From a bacterium (GTDB taxonomy: Bacteria > UBA9089 > CG2-30-40-21 > SBAY01): a stretch of 13,360 nucleotides of DNA. A program made the position numbers and the translations under genes. Of this stretch, positions 10,898-13,360 are shown piece by piece (within the stretch, counting starts at the first letter, position 1; each line of letters begins with the position of its first letter). The notes below the pieces were generated by a model that saw only the letters and a program-made list of their open reading frames with translations, was not told the origin of the DNA and made no database searches. The DNA is taken from positions 1 to 13,360 of the forward strand of contig JBFLYA010000108.1 of the NCBI GenBank assembly GCA_040757115.1. The letters run 5' to 3'.

Positions 10898-11826
10898 GAA
10901 TTTTAATTACTGGTGGTGCTGGATTTTTAGGTTCACATTTATGTGATTATCTACTCAATATAGGACATGAGGTTATCGCTATGGATAATCTCATCACCGG
11001 CAACATAGATAATATCAGCCATATCCGGAGTGAGAAATTTCAATTTTATAGACATGATGTCACAGAATTTATTTATGTAGATGGGCATTTAGACTTTATT
11101 CTTCATTTTGCCTCCCCTGCCAGTCCAATGGATTATGTAAAATATCCGATTCAAACATTGAAAGTAGGTGCGTTAGGAACGCATAAAACATTAGGATTAG
11201 CCAAATACAAAAAAGCCTCTTATTTACTTGCCTCGACATCAGAGGTCTATGGTGACCCATTAATTAGTCCGCAACCAGAAGATTACTGGGGTAATGTTAA
11301 TCCTATTGGACCACGGGGGGTATATGATGAAGCAAAACGATTTGCCGAGGCATTGGTTATGGCATATCATTCCATTCACGGCATAGAGACCCGTATTGCC
11401 AGAATATTCAACACTTATGGTGAACGAATGCGATTAGAGGATGGACGAGTAGTGCCAGCATTTATCCCGCAAGCATTAAAAAATGAACCAATAACAGTCT
11501 TTGGTGATGGAAGTCAAACTCGAAGCTTTTGTTATGTCGCTGACCTGGTTGAAGGAATTTATAAGTTGATGTGTTCAAATTGTCATACTCCAGTTAATCT
11601 TGGCAATCCACAGGAAATGACGATTTTAGAATTCGCACAAAAGATAATTGAAATTACCAACAGTAAAAGTGAGATAATTTATAAACCATTACCTACCGAT
11701 GACCCGAAACAACGAAGACCGGATATTACTAAGGCTAAAACATTACTCGGTTGGGAACCAAAGATAAATTTTGACGAAGGAATGATAAAAACTATTAATT
11801 GGTTCAAAAAACGGTTAAGTGTCTAA
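10894..11826 (+). CDS. uxs: UDP-glucuronate decarboxylase (UDP-xylose synthase)
   Basis: An extended SDR that converts UDP-glucuronate to UDP-xylose with bound NAD. The 310-residue protein has GGAGFLGS (7-14), the UXS-typical [11 protein letters not shown] (71-81) and [21 protein letters not shown] (114-122), [19 protein letters not shown] (131-149) with catalytic Y144-x3-K148, and [11 protein letters not shown] followed by DGRVVPAF. These hallmarks separate it from 4,6-dehydratases and 4-epimerases. The ATG at 10894 overlaps the preceding stop (ATGA); an ATG at 10876 would add six residues lying inside the previous gene. Together with ugd it gives a complete UDP-glucose to UDP-xylose route. 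It is convergent with argC, whose stop lies 39 bases away. Confidence 0.92.
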   Translation: MRILITGGAGFLGSHLCDYLLNIGHEVIAMDNLITGNIDNISHIRSEKFQFYRHDVTEFIYVDGHLDFILHFASPASPMDYVKYPIQTLKVGALGTHKTLGLAKYKKASYLLASTSEVYGDPLISPQPEDYWGNVNPIGPRGVYDEAKRFAEALVMAYHSIHGIETRIARIFNTYGERMRLEDGRVVPAFIPQALKNEPITVFGDGSQTRSFCYVADLVEGIYKLMCSNCHTPVNLGNPQEMTILEFAQKIIEITNSKSEIIYKPLPTDDPKQRRPDITKAKTLLGWEPKINFDEGMIKTINWFKKRLSV

Positions 11827-11864
11827 TAAAAACAGGTGAAAAAATGGATAGTGTCCTATCATAG

Positions 11865-12959
11865 CTAATTTACCATCACGGTTTTCTTTAGGGCATTTGA
11901 AAAAGGCAGACCCTCTGTCTCATCCAGCCCAAACATAATATTCATATTTTGAACAGCCTGTCCAGCCGCCCCCTTAATAATGTTATCTATACACCCCATT
12001 ACTATGTAAGTACTTGTTCTTTCATCAACTTGAATACCAATATCACAAAAATTAGTCCCTTCTACATTCTGGATTTCTGGATATTCTCCTTGCTTGCAAA
12101 TTCTAATAAATGGTTTATCTTTATAAAATTCTTGATATTTTTCAACGAGAGATTCAAATGTCATCCTTTTCTGTAGTTTAATATAAGTTGTTGTAAGCAT
12201 TCCATATTTAAAACTGGCTACATGTGGAGCAAAAAGAACTTTAACTTTATCCTGGATTAAATCTCCTAATTCTTGCTCTATCTCTGGTATATGAGGATGG
12301 ATACCTATTTTATAGGGTTTAATATTTCCTTCGACTTCGATAGCTAAATTCCGGTCATTTGGCTTTCTCCCGGCACCAGAAACACCGCATATTGCCTCAA
12401 TAATAATTATTTCCTTTTTCTCTATGAGTTTATTAATAAATAAAGGGGCTACTGAAAGAATAGTGCAGGTTGGATAACAGCCTGGATTTGCTATAAAAAA
12501 TGCATCTTTTATCTTTTGAGAGTATATCTCGGGTAATCCATAGACTGCTTCATTAAGAAGTTGTCTATTATTTTGCTTGAAACCATACCACTTATATAAA
12601 TCAGCATCTTTCAATCTAAAATTTGCACTTAAATCAATAAATTTAATATTTGATTTTGTCTTTTGTGCTTTTTTAACTAAATTTGATGTTTCTGTTAAAA
12701 ATTCACCGTGAGGTTTTGAAAGAAATACCACATCGCACTTTTCTATTACTTTATCCGCATTGTATTCACTACTTTTTAGCTCGAAAATACCTTCTAAAAA
12801 TTTATGAATATCACTTATTTTTTCTCCTCCTTTGGTTTCTGATACTAATAAAGTTATAGTTGCATACTTATGGTTAGCTAATAACTTTAATAATACACCA
12901 GAGGATATACTGGCGGCACCTATTATTCCAATCCTGATTTTCTCTTTGTTTTTTTTCAT
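11865..12959 (-). CDS. argC: N-acetyl-gamma-glutamyl-phosphate reductase (divergent ArgC)
   Basis: ArgC reduces N-acetylglutamyl 5-phosphate to the semialdehyde with NADPH in arginine (ornithine) synthesis. From the ATG at 12959 the protein has 364 residues, slightly over the usual ~345. It shows the Rossmann start IRIGIIGA, FIDLSANFRLKD, the catalytic cysteine in NPGCYPT, and GVSGAGRK. It also has HPHIPEIEQEL, where the common form is H-R-H-T-PEIEQEL. The nucleotide-binding loop reads GAASISSG rather than GATGYTG, and the segment PHVASFKYGMLTT replaces the usual PHL-x-P-x-x-RG, so it is a divergent member; a LysY-type role cannot be excluded. A GTG at 13016 would add 19 residues without homology, but it has AGGTGA only a few bases away. 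No other arg gene is in the window. Confidence 0.85.
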   Translation of the reverse strand: MKKNKEKIRIGIIGAASISSGVLLKLLANHKYATITLLVSETKGGEKISDIHKFLEGIFELKSSEYNADKVIEKCDVVFLSKPHGEFLTETSNLVKKAQKTKSNIKFIDLSANFRLKDADLYKWYGFKQNNRQLLNEAVYGLPEIYSQKIKDAFFIANPGCYPTCTILSVAPLFINKLIEKKEIIIIEAICGVSGAGRKPNDRNLAIEVEGNIKPYKIGIHPHIPEIEQELGDLIQDKVKVLFAPHVASFKYGMLTTTYIKLQKRMTFESLVEKYQEFYKDKPFIRICKQGEYPEIQNVEGTNFCDIGIQVDERTSTYIVMGCIDNIIKGAAGQAVQNMNIMFGLDETEGLPFSNALKKTVMVN

Positions 12960-12984
12960 AACTATTTTTCTTTCTAATATTTTC

Positions 12985-13020
12985 TGAAGTGAAGCACCAG
13001 ACAATGGTTGTTTCACTTCA
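12985..13020 (-). promoter_or_regulatory. Inverted repeat in the argC leader
   Basis: TGAAGTGAA (12985-12993) pairs with TTCACTTCA (13012-13020), 9 bp perfect with an 18-base loop, between the argC promoter and the ATG at 12959. It could be an operator or an RNA hairpin. It does not match the ARG-box consensus. Confidence 0.4.
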
Positions 13021-13043
13021 CCTGGGTAAATAATTACAATAAT

Positions 13044-13073
13044 ATTATATTATAATTATATATTTTTTGTCAA
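13044..13073 (-). promoter_or_regulatory. Sigma-70 promoter of argC
   Basis: On the minus strand TTGACA (13073-13068), an 18-base A/T-rich spacer and TATAAT (13049-13044): both boxes match consensus exactly. Transcription should begin near 13037. Confidence 0.82.
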
Positions 13074-13360
13074 GTCTTTTAAAAAAGAGGCAGAAGTTCT
13101 CGGTGAATTTTTAGAGACTGAATTTACCTATGTTTAGGAGAGATAGAAAAAATTTTTTCGTAAACATTTTGAGAGAAAAATAAGGAATAATGAGCCTCTA
13201 TCTAATTTTTCACCGAGAATTCTTGCGGTTCAACAGCAATTCTCGGTGAAAATAAGAAATGGGTATTTATGAGGGTTTTTCGGGATTATGAAATATATTT
13301 TTCGTAAAGATTTTTGTTTTTTGAAAAAAAGATATAGACTTTTTATCTTAAATGTGGTAT
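13074..13360. other. Gene-free end of the window with repeated TTCTCGGTGAA and TTTTTCGTAAA words
   Basis: No coding frame is recognised. TTCTCGGTGAA occurs at 13097-13107 and 13240-13250 and inverted at 13210-13220. TTTTTCGTAAA occurs near 13154-13164 and 13299-13309. The pattern suggests a regulatory region or a palindromic element for something beyond the window edge. Confidence 0.45.
13207..13252. repeat. Perfect 15-bp inverted repeat containing TTCTCGGTGAA
   Basis: TTTTCACCGAGAATT (13207-13221) and AATTCTCGGTGAAAA (13238-13252) form a perfect 15-bp stem with a 16-base loop. Confidence 0.85.

Noticed and set aside
11840-11862. GATAG-TGTC-CTATC hairpin between the UXS and argC stops as a bidirectional terminator
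   Set aside because: The stem is only five base pairs and no T-run follows on either strand.
11949-12176. Plus-strand open frame of 75 codons within argC
   Set aside because: It lies wholly opposite argC, whose protein motifs are clear, and has no own features.

Overview
The window looks like part of a low-GC, Gram-negative-type genome from an uncultured bacterium. This rests on an A/T-rich composition, an anti-sigma-28 (FlgM-like) gene implying flagella, a heptose bisphosphate phosphatase, and intergenic DNA full of repeats and small inverted-repeat elements. No rRNA, tRNA or phylogenetic marker is present, so the phylum cannot be fixed from the sequence alone.

Layout. 1-323: no gene; DnaA-box-like motifs, a hairpin and word repeats. 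324-1324: livF and a convergent flgM-like gene whose stop codons overlap. 1404-1949: a small transposon-like element (11-bp terminal inverted repeats, perfect 8-bp target duplication) carrying a four-helix-bundle gene that is itself broken by a 61-bp insertion. 2046-3236: a minus-strand AAA-type ATPase with its own consensus promoter. 3285-3881: a gene-free stretch with hairpins and a GTAATG-ended element, ending in the promoter of guaB3 (3882-5042). 5043-5396: word repeats inside a TATAGCA-ended element. 5397-11826: a co-directional sugar-nucleotide block with an NDP-sugar epimerase, a gmhB-like phosphatase, three near-identical small membrane/coiled-coil genes, UDP-glucose dehydrogenase, an RmlC-like cupin and UDP-glucuronate decarboxylase. 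11865-12959: a convergent argC. 13074-13360: no gene; three copies of TTCTCGGTGAA.

How the genes fit together. UDP-glucose dehydrogenase plus UDP-glucuronate decarboxylase make UDP-xylose from UDP-glucose. The epimerase, the RmlC-like cupin and the GmhB-like phosphatase fit the same surface-polysaccharide programme. livF (amino acid uptake), guaB3 (purine metabolism) and argC (arginine synthesis) are unrelated housekeeping neighbours.

The most striking feature is the mobile and repeat DNA. Two elements with nearly the same ends (GTAACTATTCA and GTAACCGTTCA) and 8-bp target duplications carry two different small-protein families (four-helix-bundle and a decayed GxxExxY gene). The second insertion can be proved inside the window because the uninterrupted site survives in the neighbouring duplicated spacer, and the lengths agree exactly. 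A third element, flanked by a 12-bp direct repeat, separates the UDP-glucose dehydrogenase gene from the next gene. Nearly every spacer also holds arrays of degenerate 7- or 8-base words, several ending in a TTTTCAGG-like cap.
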